Of a DNA stretch of 64,000 nucleotides, positions 21,996-31,545 are shown piece after piece. A program made the position numbers and the translations under genes. The notes under the pieces are model-generated. The model worked only from the letters and a program-made list of their open reading frames with translations. It did not search any database and was not told where the DNA came from. Source of the DNA: Tritrichomonas musculus (lineage: Eukaryota; Parabasalia; Tritrichomonadida; Tritrichomonadidae); contig JAPFFF010000062.1 in assembly GCA_039105265.1 (NCBI GenBank), positions 682,001 to 746,000 of the forward strand. The letters are read 5' to 3'. How positions within the stretch are numbered: the stretch's first letter is position 1; every line of letters begins with the position of its first letter.

Positions 21996-23178
21996 TTATT
22001 TTAGATTTCTACTCAAATGCAGTGAATAATTGAAATCACCAGAGGGAATTTTATCGACACACCTTTCGTATCTTTCTTCATTATAGAAAAGAGGCTGATT
22101 TCTCATGTTCTGATAAATTGAATGGAGAAAGGACGTCATCCCAATAAATAATATCATGCAGCTTATTTGAACGAACATCAACGCCAAGCAAGAAATTCTC
22201 AGCCAAACAGACCCTTCTCAAAAACAAGCATAATTTTTTCTCTTCCTCACTTCCACTTTTTGAGAGCTCATTAACAAAAAGTGAAACAATATTCACAAAT
22301 TCTTTATTTGAATCAATTTCATCACATTCAATTAACTTCTTAATAAACCGCTGAAACAAGGTCAATTTGCTATCAATTTCAACGGTTTTTAGATTAATTG
22401 GTTTTCCATTAATTCGATACCAATACCAGACAGTTAGAAAGAGGTTACGAGCAAGGATTTCAGTTTTTTCAGAGTCAAGACAATCAGGAAGACTTCTTAA
22501 ACGGATTTCGTAGGTTGAAATCAAAGCGCTGATTGACTTGATGAGCTCGATTTGGATGCCCAATGAAGGGAATCTCTTCAAATATTTGAAGAAAGAAGCG
22601 AATTTTTCAACGAATGAGTCAATTGAATTGATGACGTTGAACGATAGAGAATCTTCATTGTCATCGAGATTCAATTCTAATGTATTCAAATCTTTGAAAA
22701 TAACCGTTTTTGGAATCGTTTCTATTGAAGGCAGCAAACAATTCTTTATTGAACGGTCTATTGGGCACGTGAATTGCATTTCTTTGACGCACTTTTGATG
22801 GACAGGATGCTGGCAGACTCCAAATTGAATGATGAAATTGGCGCCAAAAGTGCATCTTTTGAAATCATTATTTTTGGTCTCATTCCTGTAGTTATTGTTC
22901 TCTTCTTTTTGAGATGACTTTTTCAGTTTTCTTTTGTTCATGTTCATGCATTATTTGGTCGAGAATGCTTTCAAAGAGCATGTTAAACATCTGGTTTCTC
23001 TCCCGCAACTGTTCTTCATTCAGTCCTTCTGTTTCAGCAAGACCAGGGAAGTTTTGTAATATATAAGAAATGATGTTTTCAGGCTCAATTTTTGGTTCTT
23101 CTTCTTCCTCTTCGTTTTCAGTTTTCAGTTTTCTTTTTGCACTTTTTCACTTCATCGTAAATGAAGTCTTCTGAATTG
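21996..23178 (-). pseudogene. UBR-type E3 ubiquitin ligase homologue, RING and C-terminal part (broken)
   Basis: The main open piece (22947-22081, 288 residues) contains GVCQHPVHQKCVKEMQFTCP, then IDRSIKNCLLPSIE. This spacing of Cys/His followed by a CPxxRSxxNxLLP block is the RING-H2 signature of UBR1-type N-recognin ligases. The remainder is helical, like the ligase cap region. A second frame (22187-21996) continues with NQPLFYNEERYERC, which resembles the extreme C-terminus of that family. Upstream, 23160-22950 reads in other frames as acidic linker (EEPKIEPENIISYILQ). Frame changes separate these pieces, so no full-length product is expected. The assignment rests on motif spacing only. 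Confidence 0.55.
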
Positions 23179-23239
23179 TCATCAACTGCCAAACCATCTG
23201 AAATTTTGCTGACTAGTCAGATGGTTTGGCAGTTGATGA
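23179..23239. repeat. Perfect 23-bp palindromic fold-back at a gene break
   Basis: The arms at 23179-23201 and 23217-23239 (TCATCAACTGCCAAACCATC...) are exact reverse complements with a 15-base loop. The loop lies where the upstream ligase piece loses its frame (stop at 23217). This is consistent with a fold-back duplication having created the break. Confidence 0.85.
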
Positions 23240-24020
23240 AAGGGAACTTCTTTCGATAAAGATAAAGAGGATAACAGAAGATTTCATTCTCCTTGTATGA
23301 CGAACATGTTGAACAAACTTCTTTATCGAGACAAAAATTGTTGCTCGTTGATGAAATCTCATCTAATGAATCGGTTCCTTTTTGCTGATGCAAGTAGTTT
23401 GCAGTGATCTCTTTATAATGCTTCATGATCTCCATTTTAAGCTTGTTTGCTTTTTGATGATTAACAGCTTTTATGTCTTGCTCATCAAGCTGTCTTTCTT
23501 CATCATCTTTATTAAGAATGAAATTAATTTGAGTTGATATTTGGTCCAATCAAAATGGCCAAGTTTTCCTTTCTCAAGAAGGACATCGATGAATGATTTA
23601 GGTGGAAGAATACTTGAACTCATCTTGACTTTAAGTAATGAAATAAAACTTTTCACATTCAGTGTGTCTTCAATAAAAGCATTACTTTTATCATCAACGT
23701 GATAATTGAAAACAACACGTTTTAACTTGTGGATTAAATCAACGAGTGATCCGTATTGAATAACCGTTGATTCATCAAAAGAAGCATTACTTTTATCATT
23801 ATCATCTTCTTTAATGAATTTAGATATTAATATTAAAATATTCATGGCTAGATGATCATTTAAGTCTGAATTCGAAGAGTCATTTCCACAGTTTGCTCTT
23901 AATGTATGAGCAAATAATGAATAAAAAGCATTTTTTAAGGGAGTAGTAGGATTGGCCTTATATTTCAGCCTTCTAAGTGCTCCAAACATGGCCACAAGAT
24001 ACTTCTCAAAATTTTGATAA
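23217..24020 (-). pseudogene. UBR-type ligase homologue, region before the RING (two frames)
   Basis: Two overlapping minus-strand frames form one former coding stretch: about 24020-23545 (LVAMFGALRRLKYKANPTTP ...) and 23549-23217 (KANKLKMEIMKHYKEI ... VCSTCSSYKENEIFC). In UBR1-type ligases a helical region is followed by a KAxxxKxxIM helix and the first CxxC of the RING, and the order here is the same. The frame changes once near 23545. The piece ends at the palindrome at 23.2 kb, and the segment to its right is inverted. Confidence 0.5.
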
Positions 24021-24650
24021 TGAAACTGAAAATTTCTCTCTGAAAGAGTTCTTTGCATTTGAGCTTGCACGCGAACTTGGAATTTTCGACGATTTCCTTT
24101 CTCCTGACTATGCGGATGAGAACGTTGATGAGAAGAAGAAGCAGATGATTATCTCGTTTTTGTACCTGTCACTTTTGATTGTAACCGAACGTAAACTATT
24201 CAATTTCAGCGGTGAAAAGTTCATGTATGAACAGATTGTGTTTTATTTGAAACACGGAATTCATTCAATTGACCACTTGAATAATCTGATCGATATTGAG
24301 GCAATAAAATCATGTTCGTACAGTTGGATTTTCAATGACATTTTGATGGATGTTTCAACGACCACGAAAAACAACAATAGCCAACAGCTACAGCAGTCAA
24401 AAATTGATCAAAATGAATCATCTAAGCCATACAATAAAGAGACATTGTTCTACTTGAAAGATGGAATTGAATGGAACATGATATCGGCCATTAATTCAAT
24501 GAATATTGAAATGACATTGATGAACGATGAAATTTCAAAGGATCCAAACAAACTCCTTCAAATTCCTGATTTTGAGCCAGAAGAAACATCCTTCTTTCAA
24601 ATTGAAGAGAATAAAATTAGTAGCGATGGTATTTGTATTCGTTTGAAGAG
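24005..24650 (+). pseudogene. Inverted internal segment of the UBR-type ligase homologue
   Basis: This stretch codes on the plus strand, although both neighbours code on the minus strand. The translation (KEFFAFELARELGIFDDFLS, PDYADENVDEKKKQMII, TERKLFNFSGEKF, then ETLFYLKDGIEWNM) has the order of the central part of UBR1-type ligases, where a PDY block is followed by a GERxF block and a YELK block. The piece to the right (minus strand) ends just before this region in family order, and the piece to the left begins just after it. A simple inversion of roughly 600 bp would explain everything. Breakpoints are estimated near 24005-24045 and 24600-24650. Confidence 0.5.
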
Positions 24651-25085
24651 GTTTCTGTTAAGCATATCGATGTTCCGTGCTGATACAATCGACTGCTTGC
24701 TACAGATGAATGCTAGCATTTTTTTCAATGTAATAATTCCAAGCTTTACACGAAGGCATTGAAAATTTTCAATTGAAAGTAATCGTCCAAGTTTAATCCT
24801 TGTCATGTTGTCAACTCTACAAAGCTCAACGAAGGACTCAAACAAAGGATTACTAATGAAGAACGCTGCACCGTTGTGAAATGATTTATAATTGGTCGAA
24901 CAGACCTCACAATTTTTATTTGAATCATTCAAACGAGTGACAAATTGATCATTCTCATTCTCATTCAAATCTCCAACAGAATTGAAACCAATCATAAAAA
25001 TAGGTGAAATATCGGTACTGATTAACCAAAAGAGACTTTTTGTAAGGACATTCAAAAATTGAAAGAAAATATTTTTTTCTCTCAA
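24600..25085 (-). pseudogene. UBR-type ligase homologue, central piece
   Basis: A 162-residue minus-strand open stretch. FESFVELCRVDNMTRIKLG and ENFQCLRVKLGIITLKKML resemble the helical block of UBR1-type ligases that carries the PLRVxxxxAQxxxxxWRRNG segment. CEVCSTNYKS may be a remnant metal site. The N-terminal residues of the reading derive from an inverted-repeat arm (25013-25055), so the true junction with the preceding piece is disturbed by the insertion described next. Confidence 0.45.
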
Positions 25086-25365
25086 TTATTTTTATTTTTG
25101 AGAGAATTAAAAAAAAAATTATTTTTAATCTTTTTATATTTTTACATAATTTTTTCCGAGGCTACATACCGCCTAGCGGGCGTCGAGCGAAGCCGAGACC
25201 CCGCGGCTGGCGGTAAGAATCGGTAAAAATTATGTACCATAAAAAGATTTAAAAATCTTTTTATTTTTTTATATTTTCTCAGATAAAAAAATTGAAAGGT
25301 AAAATTATTCTCATTCAATTAATTGAATGTCCTTACAAAAAGTCTCTTTTGGTTAATCAGTATCG
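25013..25365. repeat. 43-bp inverted repeat enclosing a GC-rich fold-back insert
   Basis: 25013-25055 and 25323-25365 are inverted copies with one mismatch (core AAAAGAGACTTTTTGTAAGG). They enclose 267 bases of very AT-rich DNA around a GC-rich core, and the ligase reading is interrupted on both sides. This has the shape of a fold-back insertion, or of an inverted duplication formed together with an insertion. Confidence 0.8.
25143..25236. repeat. Nested hairpin with GC-rich core
   Basis: Outer arms: 25143-25159 (TACATAATTTTTTCCGA) and 25220-25236, 16 of 17 paired. Inner arms: 25167-25173 (TACCGCC) and 25209-25215 (GGCGGTA), extended by AGC/GCT and GGG/CCC pairs. Bases 25161-25210 are 36 of 50 G or C, in a neighbourhood where most lines are below 25 percent. 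The core reads GGGCGTCGAGCGAAGCCGAG. It could be a structured RNA, a protein-binding site or a mobile-element core; no coding potential is seen. Confidence 0.8.
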
Positions 25366-27091
25366 AAATATCAATCGTTCTTTCAAGTGCATCAAAAAGT
25401 TTGTCAAGCTTCAAATTCGGTTTCTCTTTGAAAGCAATAAAAAGATCGAAAAAATATAGTTGGTAATTATAAATTGAATTAAAATGGTATTTGTTTGTTA
25501 GTTCCATAAACGAAGTAACAATGATCACTTTACTAGAGTCATCTTTTTCAATCAATATTTGGTCGACCAAATTATCAAACAATTTTTGTGTTGGCTCGTT
25601 TGGCTGGCATTCTGACAGTCTATCCATATTTGATGAAAGAGTGTATACTAACTGAGGAATGTCGCAGAACTGTTCATTACCGACAAAGTCGAAACATTTC
25701 TTATAACATGATATAACTTTTATAGAGAAATCAACCCACTCAAAACTTTTGTTATTTTCAATGTTGTATTGAAAACAATTTTTTGTGAAAATGTGGAACC
25801 AAAAATCATTCTAAACATTGTAAGAAATGTCTTTACTTTGCAAAATCATGGTGTTTGGAAGGTCTGCAATGATCTTATCAATTATCACTTCATATGAAAT
25901 TTTTGAGAAGTTTCTTAAGAAAAGTTGATCGTTAATCAAAAATCCACAAAGTTGCTGAAAAATTTCATTGAACTCGGCTTTGTATTCAACAATGCCTTGG
26001 AAAAGATCTTTGAAGTCAATTTTCTCTGTTAATGATATTGAAATTAGTCGACGAAAACCATCACCAAATTTTAAAAATGATGATACAAATTTGATGATAT
26101 TTGAGGCACCATCGATATCTGTTTGTGAATATTGCTTAAGAGATGAAAGTGCTGCGCTAAAAATAACGTCTGTTAATGCACTTCGATTGGAAATTCGTCC
26201 TAAAAAATGATGAACACTTGAAGGGATGACTATTTCACAAAGTGATGTGCATTCTTTAAAAACAGACTCTCCAATCGTTATAATAGAACTAGGAATTATT
26301 ATTGACTTTAATGACGAGCAGCTTTCAAAAGTTGATTTGTCAAAGGACGTGATTTTGGATGATCGAATTTTTATTTCAGAAAGTGAAGTGCATTTTTCAA
26401 ATGCACACATTCCGATCCTTGCAACGTTAGGAGGAATTACAATTTGAACCAAAGAAGAACATTTTGAAAAGGATGAATCACCAATAATTCTAACTGAAGA
26501 TGGAATTATGACATTCTGAAGAAATGAACAATTGCTGAATGCATTTGCTTCAATTTCACTGATTGAATCAGGAATTGTTATTTCTTTGAGTGAGTGGCAA
26601 CTATTGAACAAAAAGGGTCCAATTTTACTTATAGAAGAAGGAAGATCAACATTGCTTAACGCCGTGCAAGAGAAAAACAATCCATCACTAATTGAAGTCA
26701 CAGAGGAAGGAATCTTTATTTCTTTCAACGAAAAACAACTCTTGAAAGCAAATGACTTTATTGATGTTAAAGATGAAGGAGAATCAAATTCAATTGTTTG
26801 TAATGACGAACAACCAAAAAACGCAGAAAATCCAATGGAAGTAATAGAAGAGGGAATTCGTATCATTTTCAAAGATGAACACCCATAGAAAAAGTATTCA
26901 TCAATTATTTTCATTGATGATGGAATTGTAACTTGAGATAACATTGAACATCCTCTAAAACAATTTGGACCTTTTTCAATTTCAGTGTTTTCTAATAAGA
27001 GATTAACAATTTCAAAATTATTGTACTTTGCAGCAACATGCAATGGTGAAAGTTTCTCATTAAAAAAAAAAAATATTTTATAAAATTTCAT
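25319..27091 (-). pseudogene. Ankyrin/BspA-LRR segment joined to the UBR-like N-terminal region, one in-frame stop
   Basis: The first 426 codons (27091-25814) are open. An ankyrin fragment (SPLHVAAKYNNFEIVNLLLE) is followed by about ten BspA-type 23-residue leucine-rich repeats (SSLKEIKIPSSVTSISDGLF and the like, residues about 40-305). Then comes a helical stretch (FSAALSSLKQYSQTDIDG onward) that does not belong to LRR proteins and, judging by what follows, belongs to the ligase homologue. A single TAG at 25813-25811 interrupts the same frame, which then continues to 25319 with protein-like composition (NDFWFHIFTKN ... MDRLSECQPNEP). BspA-type proteins are usually surface or adhesion candidates, so an in-frame join to a ubiquitin-ligase-like segment is odd and may be a rearrangement product. 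Confidence 0.5.
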
Positions 27092-27288
27092 TTAAAAAAA
27101 ATGTGATTAAAAATGCCTTTTTCATATTTTATCATACAATATGATTTAATGAAAAATTTGACAAGTGTAATGTAATTGTACTTGCACATATAATAAACAG
27201 TGCTTCTACTATTCAACTCATTTGGAAAGAAAAAATAATTAATGTAATTGAAAGAATACTCGATAAATTTCTTGTCATTTGATTCAAC

Positions 27289-28056
27289 TTATTGATTTTG
27301 AATGTAATTTGCAATTTCATTATGATAACATTTAATTGCTTCTTCAAGACACTCTTCATATGTTTCATCTTCAGGTTTTACATGATTCTCTTCAAGAAGA
27401 TGAATCATGTCAGCATCGTTGGAGTGAATTGCATAGAGCCACAGCGATGAAGTCAATTGAACGTTATTCAATCTCAAATATTGAAAAATTTGAATTGATC
27501 CAAAGAAAGCTGAATATTCAACCAACGTTGGCTCTTTATTTATTAAAAATGAATTTGTTTCAAAATTTGATGGCTTAATTGTACTTGAAATTGAGAGGTT
27601 TGTTTGATGTACATACGTGACAAATTCATCAATTAAATCATTTCGAATCAAAGTGCTGATGTATGAATCATTCTCCCCCAATTTGCATTTATTATCAAAA
27701 TCTTCACTTATTTGGAGTTTATCTTTACAAACAGAAGGTTTTATATGTTGCGAAAAAAAGTGACAAAATTCAATATTATCTGAAATTGAATTAATGTCGA
27801 TTCCTTCGATAATAATAATTTGATTAATCATTAAAACAAGTAATATTAACTTACTATCCTGGAAAAAAGTGAAAATTTCAGAATTTGTAAATATTCGCTT
27901 AATATCATTCTGATAAAATATTAATATTTGTTCAAGTTTTTTGAAAAAATGCTGATTTCTATGGAGATTTTTTGATATATTAATCAACAACTTAAAAAAT
28001 TCTTTTAAATCATCATTATTCTTGTCAATTACTTTGCTATCTAAAAAATAATTAAT
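27289..28056 (-). pseudogene. DUF3447/ankyrin-family gene, main part (split by an insertion)
   Basis: The minus-strand reading gives SKVIDKNNDDLKEFFKLL, IFTNSEIFTFFQDSKLILLV, GENDSYISTLIRNDLIDEFV and CYHNEIANYIQNQ, the consecutive blocks of the trichomonad DUF3447 region; the gene at 43 kb has the same blocks in the same order. The reading stops at 27289. Beyond it (27280-27092) family-like patches continue (MCKYNYITLVKFFIKSY) toward the ankyrin segment at 27.09 kb, so the original protein was longer. The N-terminal 34 codons lie on the far side of a 1.37-kb element, at 29524-29423. Confidence 0.65.
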
Positions 28057-28057
28057 A

Positions 28058-29421
28058 CCCAGGTTAACCTTAGAATTGATATTTTGTAAAATATTCAAAA
28101 TATTTTTAGATTTTTTAGTTAACATTTTTTTCTTTTATTTTATTAAGAAAGATTTTTGTAAAAACTTGGTTAACATTTAATTTGTTAACCTTTTTGAAAA
28201 AGTTTGGAATACTAGAATATTTCAATTGATCATATCACCACTTTAACGGCACATTTTTCATTATTTAAAAGGAAAAAAGCAACTTCTCGTAATTTATGAT
28301 GATGGAGCAACTAAAACAACGATTTTAATCAATCAAACTATATATTTGACATGCGCTCTTGACAATTCAACTCCAAATTCAACTCATTTATGTTCAAAAT
28401 TTTTTTTCAGCAAAACCCAAAATTAAACTCTTTATACAAAATTATGCTATAATAATTGGTATATCTATTGATGTGTATTCGATAAAAGCTCAAACTCTCA
28501 AACGTTTTAATTTTTTGGAATAACTTGACTTTTTTTACTTAATACAAGCTCTTTAATTTATTTATTTTTACATAAAAATTAATTTTGAGCCCGATAGTGC
28601 TTTTTTAAAACCTATTTTTGCTACATTACAGAATTTTTAATATGAATATTCTAAATACTTATTTTCGCTTTTTGTTTAGGTTAAAAACGATTTCATTTTA
28701 CAAGTAAATTTTTATTGGATGAATAAAAAATGTTTTTATGATGGTCTTTATGAAATCTCAATTCAATTTTTCATTACACAAATTGTGCCAAAATTCCAAA
28801 ATCTAATTATTGCCTTAATGAAAAGTACATTCAATAGTGACTAACTTGTGCCGTGAAAAAATCTTCAATAGCTTTCAAATTTCCCTAAAAATTAAGATTA
28901 TTATTACTACATTTTAAATTTAGTTCAATATTGTAAGATTTAACATTAATTATTTAATTGAGGATCAATAACCTTTGCTTATTATGCTGAATTTAACTCG
29001 AAAATTTCAATGTATCTCTAAATATTTCTTATTATTATATGATGAAGAAGCATCCAAAAATTAATTTCAGATATTTTAAAGTACTCGTTACCGACATAAA
29101 TTTGGGCTAGGTTAGAAAACTCAAATACTTTTACAATAGTATAATATTAAAAATATTGCAGTTTTTCACTATTTATTTTTACACCATTTTTATATATTAT
29201 TATCTTTATTAAATACTTATTTAATTAAAATAATAAAAATCATATCTTACTATTTTTTATTTGAAGAAAAATGCAAAAATAGTTTTTATACGTTTTTCCC
29301 ATTCAAATTTTCTCGTTAATTTCATTGAAAAAATTATCTAAAATCGTTATATTTTTAATTTATTCGTTATTTCCAAAAAATTCAATATTTTACAAAATAT
29401 CAATTCTAAGGTTAACCTGGG
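28058..29421. mobile_element. Inverted-repeat DNA element inserted in the DUF3447 gene
   Basis: The ends are perfect inverted repeats of about 38 bp: the left begins CCCAGGTTAACCTTAGAATT and the right ends CTAAGGTTAACCTGGG at 29421. The 5-bp sequence TAATA flanks both sides (28053-28057 and 29422-29426), a probable target duplication. The interior has no transposase and looks non-coding. Removing the element with one TAATA copy would join the two parts of the host gene in frame (QNI then NYFLDSKV), matching the sister gene at 43.9 kb. The superfamily is uncertain. Confidence 0.8.
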
Positions 29422-29524
29422 TAATATTTTGAAATTCATCATTATCATCAATATTGTTTTCAAAATAAGCGATAATATCACTGAAAAGCTTTTTTTTCTT
29501 ATTTAAATAGGTCTGGACTTCCAT
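29422..29524 (-). pseudogene. N-terminal part of the split DUF3447 gene
   Basis: ATG at 29524 opens MEVQTYLNKKKKLFSDIIAY, then FENNIDDNDEFQNI, ending at the element border. It parallels MNSQEYLDTMKDIQTNILNF of the gene at 43.98 kb. The reading is lost within the element. Confidence 0.65.
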
Positions 29525-29630
29525 ATTTGCTTAAAATAAGAAAAAATAAAATAGAATAAAAAAAAAACGTTATTTTTAGAAAAAAAAATCGTTATTTATT
29601 TCATTTAGGACGAAATGCTTTTTATTAAAA

Positions 29631-30305
29631 TTATATTATTTCTTTCAATCTTATACCATTATTAACTTGTTCTACTTTAATTGCAATAATATCATCGCAT
29701 AAATTAGTGACTCTTTCTATCCACGTAATTAAACTTCTATTGCTTTCTAAGTCTTGAATTGTCAAGATATTTGCTTTCATTTGTGGGACAATATCGCTAA
29801 AATAGAAAAGCAATTCTTCCGATAATTGAACAGTGTTTAAAAGTACATTTTGAAAAGAATTGTAATCTGTCTGAAACTGATCTGGAATAGTTTTTATTCT
29901 CTCAAAAAAATGTTTTCTGTAAGTATTGTTTTCATTTTGGGCATTTGTCAGGACTGATTGATATTCATGAATAACTTTATTTAATTGAGGGGAAAAACTC
30001 CGAATTTGTTCAATTATATTTTGGTTTAGATTGATATTTCATAATTTTTCAACTTCTTTAATGAGAGTTACTTTGTTGATGATAAATAAGATTTTATAAC
30101 AAAATTGATATGTAATTTCTGGAACATTTTCAATTGCTACTGTAAACTTACTAGATGTTGAATTTGATGTATTTACAAATATTTTGACTCCATAAACATC
30201 AATTAATCTTCTAGAATATTTTCCAACACCAAAAACTGATATTTTGCTCTCGATAAGTTTGTGTTCAATATTTTGTATAATATTATTAGTTGCTGTTTTT
30301 ATCAT
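29631..30305 (-). pseudogene. Unassigned coding region, one in-frame stop, truncated at its start
   Basis: One frame is open over about 225 codons apart from a single TGA at about 30041-30039. The first part (GVGKYSRRLIDVYGVKIFVN) is mixed. The second is strongly helical, with heptad-like spacing (EYQSVLTNAQNENNTYRKHF, QDLESNRSLITWIERV), so a coiled-coil or helical-bundle protein is likely. There is no natural start: the upstream side ends in the palindromic repeats at 30.3 kb. Family unknown. Confidence 0.45.
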
Positions 30306-30378
30306 GAGATGCTTATGCTTATTGTATAATATTATTAGTTGCTGTTTTTATCATGAGATGCTCATGATAAAAACAGCA
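30273..30378. repeat. Tandem 40-bp duplication capped by a palindrome
   Basis: Two direct copies (30273-30312 and 30322-30361, sharing TTAGTTGCTGTTTTTATCAT) are followed by an inverted partial copy. The result is an 18-bp-arm palindrome with a 3-base loop at 30340-30378. It marks the upstream limit of the truncated coding region to the left. Confidence 0.8.
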
Positions 30379-31105
30379 AATATTAAATAATTATTAAATA
30401 TAAACTGATATTTTGTATAATATTATTATTAAGTAGAAGAGAATTCTCATAATTTAATCATTAAAAGTTAACTTAAAGAATGTTATTAATTTGATTTTTA
30501 TAGTCGCATAAGCAATGAATAAAAAGAACTAAGATGAATTAGACAAAAATCAAAAAAGATAAAAAACATTTAAAAGCAAAAACAAGAAAAGAAATAAATA
30601 CACAGCAAATAATGGTTTATAGATTATAGCAGCTATTATTTTCCATCTCTAAGCTGTATTCCGTAAAACTTTAATCCCGATGATGAAATTGAAATTGTCA
30701 ATCTGAAGTTTAAATGGTGAAATCTCTGCAGAAGATCTCACAATTTACGTTCCAGAAGCTTAAAACATGAGCTTCCTCGCAAAAAAATGTTCAACATTTC
30801 TAAATCTCAGAAATTTAGCTGGTAAATCCCCCTGCAGTAGGAATTCACAAGCTAAACCTCCAAGATATAGACTGAGAACATCCCTGCAGAAGAAGTTCAA
30901 AATCTAAGTCCCAGAGTTCTTGTTAAAAAAGGCGCCACAATAATAAAAATGATTATCGTTTCTACTTTTTGAATAATTGTATCGTTTTTAATTCAATTTT
31001 AGTTTTGTGTATTTATTTGGTCGATTTTGATCGTCCTTATTCAATTTTTTTCTGATGTTATTTGCACACACCCTTTCAAAAAGCAGGCACGAAATTTCAA
31101 TACTT
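30379..31105. other. Intergenic region with scattered coding relics
   Basis: There is no intact gene. The stretch 30640-30930 is GC-richer than its surroundings. It contains short protein-like readings and three CCCTGCAG / TCTGCAG motifs, so it may be a decayed repeat-protein gene. Confidence 0.35.
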
Positions 31106-31198
31106 CTACATTCAGCCGAAAATTTTTATAAAGCAGCAATTGACTATACAAGAAGAAATAATCATAGAGAAATTGTCGACCTTCTAATTGACTATTAA
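31106..31198 (+). pseudogene. Ankyrin repeat C-terminal fragment
   Basis: Thirty codons ending in TAA read LHSAENFYKAAIDYTRRNNH, then REIVDLLIDY. This is the last-repeat pattern common at the end of trichomonad ankyrin proteins. No gene body precedes it. Confidence 0.55.
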
Positions 31199-31545
31199 TG
31201 AAGGTAAAGCTATGAATGTCTTAATAAACTTTTTTTTGATGATGAACTTTATTTTTTTTTTTTTTTTTTTTTGAAGCTACCATTAAATTTTTTTTGATAT
31301 ATTTTTTTGATATATATTTATTATTGAATTATTTAAAAATTTTATAAAGTTATAGTTTTTCTAATTACTGAATGCAAAAAAAAGGAAAGAAAAAAAAAAA
31401 AAAAAAGCAAACATTCAATTATTTAAATAATTCAATATTATCTCAAAAAGTTGATTTCAAATGATAGAATTTCTATGTTTTTAAAATAAAAGCAATAGAA
31501 AAAGTTTTGATAATAATCATTTTGAATATATATTTGGTTAGGAAA
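31199..31545. other. Intergenic region with homopolymer runs
   Basis: A T run at about 31252-31272 and A runs around 31380-31405 are visible. TCATT at 31518-31522 fits an initiator 26 bases before the kinase ATG. Confidence 0.45.

Noticed and set aside
22538-22798. Plus-strand frames opposite the ligase RING piece
   Set aside because: They are antisense shadows; the minus strand carries the recognisable RING motif.
25968-26888. Three plus-strand frames opposite the LRR region
   Set aside because: They are periodic antisense readings of the leucine-rich repeats.
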